From: Candidatus Saccharimonadales bacterium
GTDB taxonomy: Bacteria; Patescibacteriota; Saccharimonadia; Saccharimonadales; UBA4665
Length of the DNA: 57,661 nucleotides
Assembly (NCBI GenBank): GCA_025450135.1
Contig: JANWHZ010000038.1
Span: 1-57,661 of the forward strand
Direction: 5' to 3'
Below the pieces are notes generated by a model. That model was given only the letters and a program-made list of their open reading frames with translations. It had not been told where the DNA came from and did not search any database. Shown in pieces: positions 24,203 to 32,511 of this stretch (position 1 is its first letter; the number at the start of each line of letters is the position of its first letter). Both the position numbers and the translations under genes were made by a program.

Positions 24203-25795
24203 CTATTTTAACCGCAGGCTTAAGGCATAAAAAGGCTGTTTTGAGACCTCGATTATTGCCTTAGTGCCACTTGCGAGTCGGGTCGGCTCGCCATCGAACT
24301 GTGCCCATACGGTATCGTGAATCGTGAATGTGTCTTGTGTAATCGCGCGCTTTGAAACTTCACGGCCTACCAGAAGCCCTATCACGTTTAGAAGTAGCAT
24401 GATAATGTTCTTGCGCTCAACGGTGTTGCGATGAAACTTTTCATCTGTTAGGCGCAATGGGAGGCCAATCACTTTGGCGAAACGAGAGCCATTCAAATAG
24501 GTGCGCTCAAAGATAATGCTGGTGCGACCATGGGCGGTAATGGCAAATGTGGGTGCCTTAGCAAGCGCCCAAAGTACTGCAAACACTTCTTGGCCGAAGC
24601 GGCTGACTACAAAACGCCTTGTTGGCGAGCCACGCCGTATGACTCGTTCCAATTCTTGTGATGCGTACGCGCTTGCACCAAAGCTCGCATAGCTTGAGGC
24701 CACATAATGCCGCTCTTGACCTTGTACGTTGCGCAACGTGCAATTAAGCGGCTTTACCGAAACAATATTGCCCCGGTTCAGAATTTTTCTCAGGCGTCGG
24801 GGTGACCAAGCGCCGTTAAGCATATATGCCAAGTCGTTCGCATTGCCACACCACAGTGGCAAGATTGGTGTCCGCTTGGCTGTCTCAGAAAGCTCTTCAT
24901 CGTGTAGCAAGCTATTCAGAATTAAGTGAATTGTGCCGTCCCCAGCAGCAATGCAGAGGAGCGTACGTGGACCAAGTAATACTTGGTGCTGACGTAATAG
25001 TGCTCGATTCGCAATGATACCGCCAGCTACCGTTTCGAGGTTATAGAACTCACTTTCAGGCAGAAGACTATGAAGTACGCTTATCCGATACCTAGTTTTA
25101 TGGGCATCGGTACTCACTGGATTACGAATAACCACCACACGATCGAACAGAGCCATGGCAGCTGTTGGTGCAACACGACCGCTCGCCATCTGAAAGTAGC
25201 CACATGCGGCGAGGAGGCCTAGGACAATCGCACCAAAGGCAAAACCGTACGCCAGCCAAAGTAGCCACCAAGTGGGCACAATTTTCAGCTGAGTGGACAA
25301 AAATAAAGATAGGCTCGCCCAGTATCCGAATGCCGCCCATTTGCCATTACGACTTGGTTGAACGCGTATGGTGCGGCTATCTCCGTACCATGTCATAACC
25401 ATATTCCACAGGTTCAGAGCAGCAATGGGAGCTGCAATCCACCACGGCACAATACGAGCAAATACGAGAACGGCTAACGCCAGGAACGCGATCGCTTTGT
25501 CTAGCCCTGCGTCGACCATTTCTCCGAGCGGGCTCTTTGTCCCAGTTGTCTCAGCCACGTATCCATCAACAGCATCTGCCAACCGTCCTACAACAAGTAA
25601 TAGTGTTCCAACCCAAAAGTTTGCTTCGGCGATGTTGACGAGGCCAATACTAGCCACCACAAACCCGCTGCAGCTGAGTAAATTAGCTGGAGTTGCCAAA
25701 CCGTTCGTCCGAGCTGCTAATTGTTGCCAACGGTTCTGCTCAGCAGGAGGGTGTTCCTCCCAGTCTGGGCGATCGTCAGCATGGTGCAAATTCAT
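24203..25795 (-). CDS. CDP-alcohol phosphatidyltransferase fused to a diacylglycerol kinase
   Basis: This ~530-residue fusion joins two lipid enzymes. Residues about 25-200 are a membrane CDP-alcohol phosphatidyltransferase: the motif ADAVDGYVAE then GEMVDAGLD keeps all four aspartates, while the usual AR is AE. Residues about 220-530 are a DAGK-type lipid kinase with VVVIRNPVST, AGDGTIHLILNSL and LPLWCGNANDLA. It could phosphorylate diacylglycerol and also transfer a CDP-lipid onto an alcohol headgroup. The start is uncertain: the ATG at 25795 is chosen; a TTG at 25834 would add 13 residues, and AAGGAG lies between them. It is divergent from a CarS-like gene, the CDP-lipid-forming step. Confidence 0.8.
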   Translation of the reverse strand: MNLHHADDRPDWEEHPPAEQNRWQQLAARTNGLATPANLLSCSGFVVASIGLVNIAEANFWVGTLLLVVGRLADAVDGYVAETTGTKSPLGEMVDAGLDKAIAFLALAVLVFARIVPWWIAAPIAALNLWNMVMTWYGDSRTIRVQPSRNGKWAAFGYWASLSLFLSTQLKIVPTWWLLWLAYGFAFGAIVLGLLAACGYFQMASGRVAPTAAMALFDRVVVIRNPVSTDAHKTRYRISVLHSLLPESEFYNLETVAGGIIANRALLRQHQVLLGPRTLLCIAAGDGTIHLILNSLLHDEELSETAKRTPILPLWCGNANDLAYMLNGAWSPRRLRKILNRGNIVSVKPLNCTLRNVQGQERHYVASSYASFGASAYASQELERVIRRGSPTRRFVVSRFGQEVFAVLWALAKAPTFAITAHGRTSIIFERTYLNGSRFAKVIGLPLRLTDEKFHRNTVERKNIIMLLLNVIGLLVGREVSKRAITQDTFTIHDTVWAQFDGEPTRLASGTKAIIEVSKQPFYALSLRLK

Positions 25796-25883
25796 AGCTA
25801 CTTTTATGATTCGCTCAGTCTCCTTACTCGTCAAGCATTAACGCACAGTATTTATATATGCCGGTGATACAATCATGGCAAGT

Positions 25884-26453
25884 ATGAGTGACTTGCTACA
25901 TACAGTGCTACTAGCGATCTGGTTCTTTTTGCCAGCTGGTGCAGCTAATGCTGCACCCATATTCATGGCGAAACTTCCAATTGTCAGTCGCTTGAATGCG
26001 CCTCTTGATTTCGGCCTTCATATCGGCGGCGAACGGATACTGGGAACGCATAAAACCTGGCGTGGGTTAATGACAGGCGTATTGGTAGCTGCACTTGTCT
26101 TCTGGCTCCAACAGCGAGCAGTTCAAGAGAATACTGCCATTTACTCACTGGTGAATGCGAACTGGATATATACGTTCCTCCCCTTATGGCTGCTTGGCCC
26201 GCTCCTTGGCTTTGGCGCGTTGGCCGGTGATGCTGCGAAAAGCTTCTTCAAACGCCGAAATCGGATCCCTGCTGGCAAGAGCTGGTTTCCGTACGATCAG
26301 GTTGACTATATCATTGGCGCAGCTCTATTCTCCGCGCTCGTGATCGTGCCACCCCTAGCTGTCTACGAAGCGGCGCTGTTATTGTGGGGCTCGGTTCATG
26401 TCATTTCAACATATGTTGGCTATTGGTTAGGGCTCAAAGATAGCCCGATTTAA
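25884..26453 (+). CDS. CarS-like CDP-archaeol/CDP-diglyceride synthase
   Basis: The 189-residue membrane protein has the PF01864/DUF46 pattern: WFFLPAGAANAAPIFMAKLP at the N-terminus, DFGLHIGGERILGTHKTWRG, GDAAKSFFKRRNRIPAGKSW and PYDQVDYIIG. Family members use CTP to activate archaetidic or phosphatidic acid to the CDP-lipid. CPR bacteria often have this archaeal-type enzyme rather than CdsA. TACAAT lies about 11 bases before the ATG at 25884, giving an almost leaderless mRNA; an ATG at 25875 would be too close. The divergent fusion supplies its substrate and uses its product. Confidence 0.85.
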   Translation: MSDLLHTVLLAIWFFLPAGAANAAPIFMAKLPIVSRLNAPLDFGLHIGGERILGTHKTWRGLMTGVLVAALVFWLQQRAVQENTAIYSLVNANWIYTFLPLWLLGPLLGFGALAGDAAKSFFKRRNRIPAGKSWFPYDQVDYIIGAALFSALVIVPPLAVYEAALLLWGSVHVISTYVGYWLGLKDSPI

Positions 26454-26483
26454 ATTAACCTCTAAATTCACGCGTTAAGATGG

Positions 26484-26512
26484 TTGTGCTTAGGCACACA
26501 AAACGCTATATT
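26484..26512 (+). promoter_or_regulatory. Promoter and possible operator of the glucan operon
   Basis: -35 TTGTGC (26484-26489), a 17-base spacer and -10 TATATT (26507-26512). The -35 is part of a near-palindrome TGTGCTTAGGCACA that could bind a dimeric regulator. Confidence 0.55.
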
Positions 26513-26558
26513 GAAGGCTAGAGTTCTAGACTGATCAACAGGAAGCCAAAACATCAGT

Positions 26559-27773
26559 ATGAAAGTCTTAATGCTTGGGTGGGAACTGCCACCCCACAAC
26601 AGCGGTGGCCTGGGTGTGGCTTGCTATAATTTGTGCAAAGCGCTGGCGAAGCGTGATGTTGCAATCGATTTTATACTTCCCTATCAGGCTGACCACGGTA
26701 TTCCCTTTATGAATGTTACAGCAGCTATGCCGCATAATGTCGTAGATATTATCAAAGCTGGGATTGCCTACGACAGTTATAAGTACATTTTGGCAAACGG
26801 GCGTGAAGAGTGGCATGACATCACTGACCTACAGCGGTTGTACGAAATTGCGGTTGGCCAGATTGTCGCCGAGCGCAGTTATGACATTATCCATGCTCAC
26901 GACTGGCTCACGTTTCGAGCGGCGATCCGGGCCAAGCAGATACTCGGCTGCCCAGTTATCGCGCATGTCCACTCAATCGAGTCAGATCGTGCAGGAGGCA
27001 ATCGGGGTAATCCGTTTGTTCGCGAGATTGAGGAGCTGGCATTCCACGTTGCCGATAAGATCGTTGCCGTAAGCGACTTCACGCGCCAAGCAATCGTCCG
27101 CGAGTACGGTATCCCGTTAGACAAAATTGCGGTCGTACATAACAGTTTAGAGCAGGAAGAGATTGTGCCGCTCGAGTACCCGCTTGTCACAACATACCAA
27201 TATCTTGCTGCGTTACGCGCTCAAGGATGGCGGGTTGTATCAAACATTGGTCGACTCACTATTCAAAAGGGCTTACCTAACTTGCTGAGAGCCGCCCAGA
27301 TCGTCATCCAAAAAGAACCAAAGACTATGTTCCTCATTGTTGGCAGCGGTGAGCAGTACCTTGAGCTTGTACAACTCGCAGCCGACCTTGGTATCGCCAA
27401 AAACGTTATCTTTACTGGTTTTCAGCGGGGCAAGGCTTGGCGAGACGCTTTCGCAATTGCAGACCTTTTTGTACTGCCATCGGTTTCAGAACCATTCGGC
27501 TTGACTCCTCTTGAAGCAGCCGCGTATGGCACGCCGTCGCTGATTAGCCGACAGTCGGGTGTAGCCGAAGTACTGCATAGTGCTCTTAAGGTGGACTTCT
27601 GGGATATAAACGAAATGGCTAACAAGATTATAGCTGCCGTACGCTATTGGCCGCTCAGGGAAGAACTTCTGCATGGCGCAGCCCGAGAACTCGAGCGACT
27701 ATCATGGAATGACGCCGCTGATAAAGTAATCGCGTTATATGAGCGGCATAGGCCAGCAGGGGCAGCCGCATGA
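26559..27773 (+). CDS. GT4 glycosyltransferase, glycogen-synthase-like
   Basis: The 404-residue product opens with MLGWELPPHNSGGLGVACYN, the donor-loop pattern of glycogen/starch synthase-like GT4 enzymes, and has IGRLTIQKGLPNLLRA and VSEPFGLTPLEAAAYGTP in the nucleotide-sugar domain. It most likely extends an alpha-1,4-glucan from UDP- or ADP-glucose. It is the first gene of a three-gene operon, overlapping the GH57 gene by 4 bases (ATGA). The archaeal-type GT4/GH57/GH15 neighbourhood supports a storage-glucan role. Confidence 0.85.
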   Translation: MKVLMLGWELPPHNSGGLGVACYNLCKALAKRDVAIDFILPYQADHGIPFMNVTAAMPHNVVDIIKAGIAYDSYKYILANGREEWHDITDLQRLYEIAVGQIVAERSYDIIHAHDWLTFRAAIRAKQILGCPVIAHVHSIESDRAGGNRGNPFVREIEELAFHVADKIVAVSDFTRQAIVREYGIPLDKIAVVHNSLEQEEIVPLEYPLVTTYQYLAALRAQGWRVVSNIGRLTIQKGLPNLLRAAQIVIQKEPKTMFLIVGSGEQYLELVQLAADLGIAKNVIFTGFQRGKAWRDAFAIADLFVLPSVSEPFGLTPLEAAAYGTPSLISRQSGVAEVLHSALKVDFWDINEMANKIIAAVRYWPLREELLHGAARELERLSWNDAADKVIALYERHRPAGAAA

Positions 27774-28975
27774 AGGCGATCGTTCTCTATCTGCACGTCC
27801 ATCAGCCATACCGTATCCGTCACTATACCGCCCTTGAAACTGGCAATGACCATAGCTACTTTAGCGCCTCAGGTGATACCCTGACCAATAATGAAAAGAT
27901 TCTACATAAAGTTGCAGAGAAATCGTACTTACCGACTAACCACAAACTATTACAGCTATTGCAAGAATACCCTGAATTCAAACTTAGTCTATCGATTACA
28001 GGAACCATTCTCGAACAGCTTGAACGGTGGTCTCCTGAGGCGTTGCAATCGTTCAAAAACCTAGTAGCCACCGGTCGCGTCGAACTCGTTGCCGAAACTT
28101 ACTATCACAGTCTGGCGTTCTTCTACTCACGGAGCGAATTCGAAAAGCAAGTTGACCTTCACCGCGAGAAGGTGCAAAAGCTGTTTGGCCAAACGCCGAA
28201 AGTCTTCCGTAACACTGAACTCTGTTATAACAATGACATTGCATATTGGGCCGATAAAGCTGGCTATAAGGGGGTGCTGGCCGAGGGTTGGGATAAGGTG
28301 CTGGGATGGCGCTCGCCTAACTATGTTTACCAGCCGACTTACACCGAGAATATTAAGCTACTGATGAAAAATTATAAACTCAGTGACGATATTGCGTTCC
28401 GTTTCGGCGATCATACATGGGCAGAATGGCCGCTGACAGCTGACAAGTTTGTCCATTGGCTAAATTCTGATCCCAACGCAACGAATTTTGATTTATTTAT
28501 GGATTACGAGACGTTTGGCGAACACCAATGGGATGATACTGGCATTTTTGACTTTCTACATCACTTACCGAAAGAGTGGCTGAAGACCGACGGCAATACG
28601 TTCATGACGGTTTCAGAAGCATGTGATGCATTTAAACCATCTGATCAGGTCGATGTACCAAACACCGTCACCTGGGCTGACACAGAGCGTGATTTAAGCG
28701 CCTGGCTCGGTAATACTATGCAGCAACAAGCAATCCTAGCGCTTTATGAGCTCCAAGCTAAACTGCTTGGTACAAACGATCAGTCTCTGATCGAAGATTG
28801 GCGCCGCCTACAGACCTCTGATCACTTCTACTACATGTGCACTAAGTGGTGGAACGATGGTGATATACACGCCTACTTTAGCCCATATGACACGCCGTAT
28901 GAAGCATATATGAACTTTATGAATGCTTATCACGACCTGCGCTTTCGCCTTGCCGAGAAAGGTGTACTGGTTTAG
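27770..28975 (+). CDS. GH57 family alpha-amylase / glucan-acting enzyme
   Basis: The 401-residue product has GH57 regions: LYLHVHQPYRIRHY at the start, GVLAEGWDKVLGW (by analogy holding the catalytic Glu) and LFMDYETFGEHQW (catalytic Asp), followed by a helical C-terminal part. GH57 enzymes cleave or rearrange alpha-1,4 glucans. There is no signal peptide, so it acts in the cytoplasm on an internal polymer. It is coupled to the GT4 gene by ATGA overlap and to the GH15 gene by a 2-base gap. Confidence 0.9.
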   Translation: MKAIVLYLHVHQPYRIRHYTALETGNDHSYFSASGDTLTNNEKILHKVAEKSYLPTNHKLLQLLQEYPEFKLSLSITGTILEQLERWSPEALQSFKNLVATGRVELVAETYYHSLAFFYSRSEFEKQVDLHREKVQKLFGQTPKVFRNTELCYNNDIAYWADKAGYKGVLAEGWDKVLGWRSPNYVYQPTYTENIKLLMKNYKLSDDIAFRFGDHTWAEWPLTADKFVHWLNSDPNATNFDLFMDYETFGEHQWDDTGIFDFLHHLPKEWLKTDGNTFMTVSEACDAFKPSDQVDVPNTVTWADTERDLSAWLGNTMQQQAILALYELQAKLLGTNDQSLIEDWRRLQTSDHFYYMCTKWWNDGDIHAYFSPYDTPYEAYMNFMNAYHDLRFRLAEKGVLV

Positions 28976-28977
28976 GC

Positions 28978-30945
28978 ATGGGTCGGCCAGTTGTACTGAG
29001 TAATGGGCAACTGTTTGTTGGACTCGACGAAAGTGGTCTAGTCCATGATTTCTACTATCCCTATGTCGGTCTAGACAACCTTACTAACGCTCGCAGCAGC
29101 CAGCACCTAATTGGTGTATGGGTGGACGGCGCATTCCGCTGGACCAATGATGGCACTTGGGAAGTTAGCGTTAACTTTCTGCCCGACGCGTTAGTTAGCA
29201 ACATCCATCTGTATTCTGCCGAGTTAGCGGTGACCTTACACTGCACCGATTTTGTTGACGTGGAAAGGAATGTTTTGATCCGACGGGTTAATGTATCAAA
29301 CGATACTGACCATGAACGCGATATACGTCTTTTTATGCATCAGGTATTTCAAATTTCACGAGCAGGACGAGCAGACACTGCAATGTACGTTCCTGAGGAT
29401 CATTACATACTCGACTATAAAGGAAGGTGCTGCTTGCTCGTGGCGGGCAAACTTGCAAGCGGAGAAGGTTTCGACCAGTTTGCTGTTGGTAGCTACGGTA
29501 TCGAGGGAAAGACAGGTACGTTCACCGACGCCGAGGATGGTGAATTATCCGGCAATGCCGTTGAACATGGTGGGGTCGACAGTGTCATTCGTTTTCGCTT
29601 ACGCGTGGCAGCTCATAGTTCATATGATGTCGATTACTGGGTTGTGGCTGCCGATAGCCAAAGCGACGCACAGCGTGTACACAAGATGCTGCTTGATAGT
29701 GCATTCGAGGACCTTCTTGAACGTACTGCAGCCCATTGGAAGAGTTGGTTAGAGCCTACTCAGGTGCATCTCGAAGGCTACGCTTCAGAGAATCGCGACA
29801 TGGTGCAGAAAAGTTTGCTGATTATAAAGGCGCACTGTGATGCTCGCGGATCTATACTAGCAAGCGGTGATTCCAGCATTTTCAACTACGGGAGAGACTA
29901 CTACTGCTACTGCTGGCCTCGCGATTCAGCATATGCAATATGGCCGCTGATGCGCTTGAGTTTGTTCGACGAAGCACGGCGATTTTTTGACTTTGCGCGG
30001 GACACTATGCACCCTGATGGTTACCTCATGCATAAGTACCAACCTGATCGAGCTATTGGCAGCACTTGGCACCCGCTTCTCCACGGTCGGTCGCAAGAAC
30101 TAGCAATTCAAGAAGATGAAACCGCAACCGTACTTTTTATGCTCGGTGAGTACTATCGCCTGAGCGGAGACCGAACGTACATTGAAAATGTTTTTGACAG
30201 TTTTATTGCACCGTGCGCCAATTTCATGAGCGATTTTATCGACGAAACAACGAGTTTGCCTCACGCTAGCTACGACCTCTGGGAAGAGAAGTTTCTTACC
30301 TCCACCTATACAGTGTGCACGGTTATCGCTGGCTTAGAAGCGGCTGCCGAACTGGCAGGCGTATTAGAACGTGCTCAAGCCGAGGCAATTCACTGGCAAC
30401 AGACCGTCGAAAAAATGCGAAATAACCTAGAAGCTCTGTTTCATCCAAGCGGTTACTTTCGCAAAGGCTTTCTACTCGACCCTGAGAAAAAAAGTCTGCA
30501 ATATGATGACGTGCTTGATATCTCTAGCCTCTACGGTCCGTTTATGTTTGCGAAGCTAAGTCTTGATGATCCCCGCATGAGTAGCATGCTAAAGGCAGTG
30601 GAGCAGCACTTGCTCAATACGTCCCCGATAGGGGGTGCTATTCGTGACGAGCATGATGGATACTTCTTAACGAAGCAGCAGTATAAAGGTAACCCATGGA
30701 TTGTGTGCTCGCTCTGGCTTGCGCAGTACTACAATAGTGCCGACCGTGTTGACGATGCCCGCAAGCTCGTGGATTGGGCTTTGCAGCGTGCCCTGCCGAG
30801 CGGTGCACTTAGCGAGCAGTTTGATCCAGAGTCTGGTTTTGCTATAAGTGTAACGCCGTTAGTCTGGAGTCACGCAGAATTCATCAACACAGTACTAGAT
30901 ATCTCCGCAAAACAAACAGCGATAGATCAGAAGAGTGACAGGTAA
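28978..30945 (+). CDS. GH15 glucoamylase-type glycoside hydrolase
   Basis: The 655-residue product has the prokaryotic glucoamylase layout: an N-terminal beta-sandwich (GRPVVLSNGQLFVGLDESG, FYYPYVG) and an (alpha/alpha)6 barrel with YCWPRDSAYAIWPL, then SYDLWEEKFLTSTYT with the catalytic acid Glu, and a C-terminal region near SEQFDPESG. It releases glucose from glucan ends. A trehalase-type activity is possible in this family. No signal peptide. It is the last gene of the operon and is followed by a terminator. Confidence 0.9.
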   Translation: MGRPVVLSNGQLFVGLDESGLVHDFYYPYVGLDNLTNARSSQHLIGVWVDGAFRWTNDGTWEVSVNFLPDALVSNIHLYSAELAVTLHCTDFVDVERNVLIRRVNVSNDTDHERDIRLFMHQVFQISRAGRADTAMYVPEDHYILDYKGRCCLLVAGKLASGEGFDQFAVGSYGIEGKTGTFTDAEDGELSGNAVEHGGVDSVIRFRLRVAAHSSYDVDYWVVAADSQSDAQRVHKMLLDSAFEDLLERTAAHWKSWLEPTQVHLEGYASENRDMVQKSLLIIKAHCDARGSILASGDSSIFNYGRDYYCYCWPRDSAYAIWPLMRLSLFDEARRFFDFARDTMHPDGYLMHKYQPDRAIGSTWHPLLHGRSQELAIQEDETATVLFMLGEYYRLSGDRTYIENVFDSFIAPCANFMSDFIDETTSLPHASYDLWEEKFLTSTYTVCTVIAGLEAAAELAGVLERAQAEAIHWQQTVEKMRNNLEALFHPSGYFRKGFLLDPEKKSLQYDDVLDISSLYGPFMFAKLSLDDPRMSSMLKAVEQHLLNTSPIGGAIRDEHDGYFLTKQQYKGNPWIVCSLWLAQYYNSADRVDDARKLVDWALQRALPSGALSEQFDPESGFAISVTPLVWSHAEFINTVLDISAKQTAIDQKSDR

Positions 30946-30982
30946 GTAGCTCGACACATGACAGATCTATTTAGACATAGGT

Positions 30983-31013
30983 AATAAGTGGGCTTCTCGT
31001 CCACTTGCTTATT
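30983..31013. terminator. Convergent terminator between the glucan operon and rpmG
   Basis: Interrupted stem AATAAGTGG/CCACTTgCTTATT with a 9-base loop. It lies just after the forward operon and before the end of the reverse rpmG gene, so it can serve both. Confidence 0.65.
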
Positions 31014-31026
31014 TCTCTAGCCACTA

Positions 31027-31230
31027 TTATTTCTTAGGCTTAACTTCGTTTCGACCAAGGTTCTTCTTAGTCTCAACAAATAAGACGTACTTGCGAAGCT
31101 TTGGGCTATATTTGCGGAGTGACAGCTTGTCCGGAGTATTCATACTGTTCTTAGACGTGTAATATATACGTTCGCCTGACTCTTCGCTCACTAAGCCAAT
31201 TAACTTTCGTTTCTCACTTTTCTTTGCCAT
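31027..31230 (-). CDS. rpmG: Large ribosomal subunit protein L33 (bL33), cysteine-free form
   Basis: The 67-residue product has the L33 core ([39 protein letters not shown]). No cysteine is present, so it cannot bind zinc. It is longer than the usual 50-55 because of short basic tails at both ends. It stands alone between two hairpins, downstream of three tRNA genes on the same strand; in many bacteria a tRNA-Thr/Tyr/Trp-rpmG-secE order is found, here partly kept. Confidence 0.93.
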   Translation of the reverse strand: MAKKSEKRKLIGLVSEESGERIYYTSKNSMNTPDKLSLRKYSPKLRKYVLFVETKKNLGRNEVKPKK

Positions 31231-31280
31231 ATGGAATATATCTTAACAGATGAACAGTCTGATGTAAACTGAAGTAAACA

Positions 31281-31310
31281 AAAATGCCGGTTGATCATTC
31301 CCGGCATTTT
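31281..31310 (-). terminator. Terminator hairpin between the tRNA cluster and rpmG
   Basis: A 10-base-pair stem (AAAATGCCGG with CCGGCATTTT) and 10-base loop, T-rich after the stem on the reverse strand. Confidence 0.75.
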
Positions 31311-31455
31311 GTCTTCTTGCAAGAAGTTTGAACTTTGTAAGCCACGTTTTTTTCGTTGCCTACTTAATTTGCAGAGTATATCATGCTTATGCTCATGTCA
31401 AGCACTATTTTTCGATTTGGAACAATTGTGTTTCAGCATATCGCGAGCTACGCAA

Positions 31456-31531
31456 TGGAGCCACGATCGGGATTCGAACCCGAGACCTCATCCTTACCAT
31501 GGATGCGCTCTACCAACTGAGCTATCGCGGC
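31456..31531 (-). tRNA. tRNA-Thr (GGT anticodon)
   Basis: On the reverse strand the acceptor GCCGCGA pairs with TCGTGGC (one G-T pair), anticodon stem CATCC/GGATG with loop ATGGTAA, T-arm GGTTCGAATCC, and CCA encoded. Its 5' end touches the 3' end of the next tRNA. Confidence 0.97.
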
Positions 31532-31618
31532 TGGTGCAGGGAGAGGGATTCGAACCCCCGAAGACATAAGTCGTGTGATTTACAGTCACATGCGTTTGGC
31601 CACTTCGCTATCCCTGCA
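31532..31618 (-). tRNA. tRNA-Tyr (GTA anticodon)
   Basis: A class II tRNA with a long variable arm (ACGACTTATGTCTT region). Acceptor TGCAGGG pairs with CCCTGCA, anticodon loop CTGTAAA, CCA encoded. No base separates its CCA from the first base of tRNA-Thr(GGT). Confidence 0.97.
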
Positions 31619-31639
31619 GATAGTTGCATAATATTAACG

Positions 31640-31715
31640 TGGAGCCGGCAGAGGGATTTGAACCCACGCCCCGCTGTTTACAAAACAGCCGCTCTGGCCA
31701 CTGAGCTATGCCGGC
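31640..31715 (-). tRNA. tRNA-Thr (TGT anticodon)
   Basis: Acceptor GCCGGCA pairs with TGCCGGC, anticodon stem GCTGT/ACAGC with loop TTTGTAA, T-arm GGTTCAAATCC, and CCA encoded. It is the first of three reverse-strand tRNAs processed from one transcript. Confidence 0.97.
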
Positions 31716-31836
31716 AGCAATTACCGAATAAGTGTAACAAAACAGGGGTAATATGACAACTCCTACAAAGCAGCAAGCTCTGCGTGCGAATAGGGCTTGC
31801 GCAACACCATGCTTCAATACGAGCGCTTCGATGCTG

Positions 31837-32490
31837 CTAGATAACAACTCTTGGAGGGCGGATGATCCGCTTAGGCTTGTCGGGCGTTACCGACATTTTT
31901 TTCAAGCGATCTTCAAGTAAATCTGCGTCCGCCTCACGACCGTGCTGGCGGTATGACTTAATAAGTAAGTTGTGCGTCTCTTTATTTGGCTCTAGTTCAA
32001 GCGCCTTCTCTAACTCTAAGAACATTACTTTGGTATTGCCAAGCTTTTCTTGAACTTTCGCGTAAGCTACGTGCCGGGCGGCGAGATTGTCTTCCATCTT
32101 CAACGCCTGCTCAAAGGCAATGGCAGCCTTCTCGTAGTTTTCTGTCTCGTAATAGATAAGCCCAAGGTTATGTAACGCTGATGGTGTAGCTTCAATGCTC
32201 GAGGCAATCTCGAAGCAATCGATTGCATCACGGTATTCCTTTTGCTTCGCATAGAGTATTCCCAGCCGATTGTAAGCCGCAGCATTACGCTCATCGATTT
32301 TGAGTATAGTTAAGAGCGCCTTCTCAGCACGCAAAAAACGATTCTCGCGCATCCCCTGGTGTGCGATATCCCAGAGCTTGCCAAGACGATTACCTACCCC
32401 ACGCGAGAACGCGACGAGCTCATCATCATGGAGTTTAGCATTCCAATACGCGAGGACACCAAAGATGCCAACCAGGGCAATGTCTAGCAT
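31837..32490 (-). CDS. TPR-repeat protein with an N-terminal membrane anchor
   Basis: The 217-residue product begins with a hydrophobic segment (LDIALVGIFGVLAYW) and then has tetratricopeptide repeats, for example AAAYNRLGILYAKQKEYRDA and ALHNLGLIYYETENYEKAA. The last 20 residues are basic and Pro-rich. Such proteins scaffold complexes at the membrane; the partner is unknown. A TATACT -10-like box lies upstream. It follows holB by 21 bases on the same strand. Confidence 0.85.
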   Translation of the reverse strand: MLDIALVGIFGVLAYWNAKLHDDELVAFSRGVGNRLGKLWDIAHQGMRENRFLRAEKALLTILKIDERNAAAYNRLGILYAKQKEYRDAIDCFEIASSIEATPSALHNLGLIYYETENYEKAAIAFEQALKMEDNLAARHVAYAKVQEKLGNTKVMFLELEKALELEPNKETHNLLIKSYRQHGREADADLLEDRLKKMSVTPDKPKRIIRPPRVVI

Positions 32491-32511
32491 GTTATCTTAT
32501 AGTATACCAAA

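Noticed and set aside
31291-31756. Forward ORFs across the tRNA-Thr/Tyr/Thr cluster
   Set aside because: They read RDSNPR-type strings, the antisense of tRNA T-arms.
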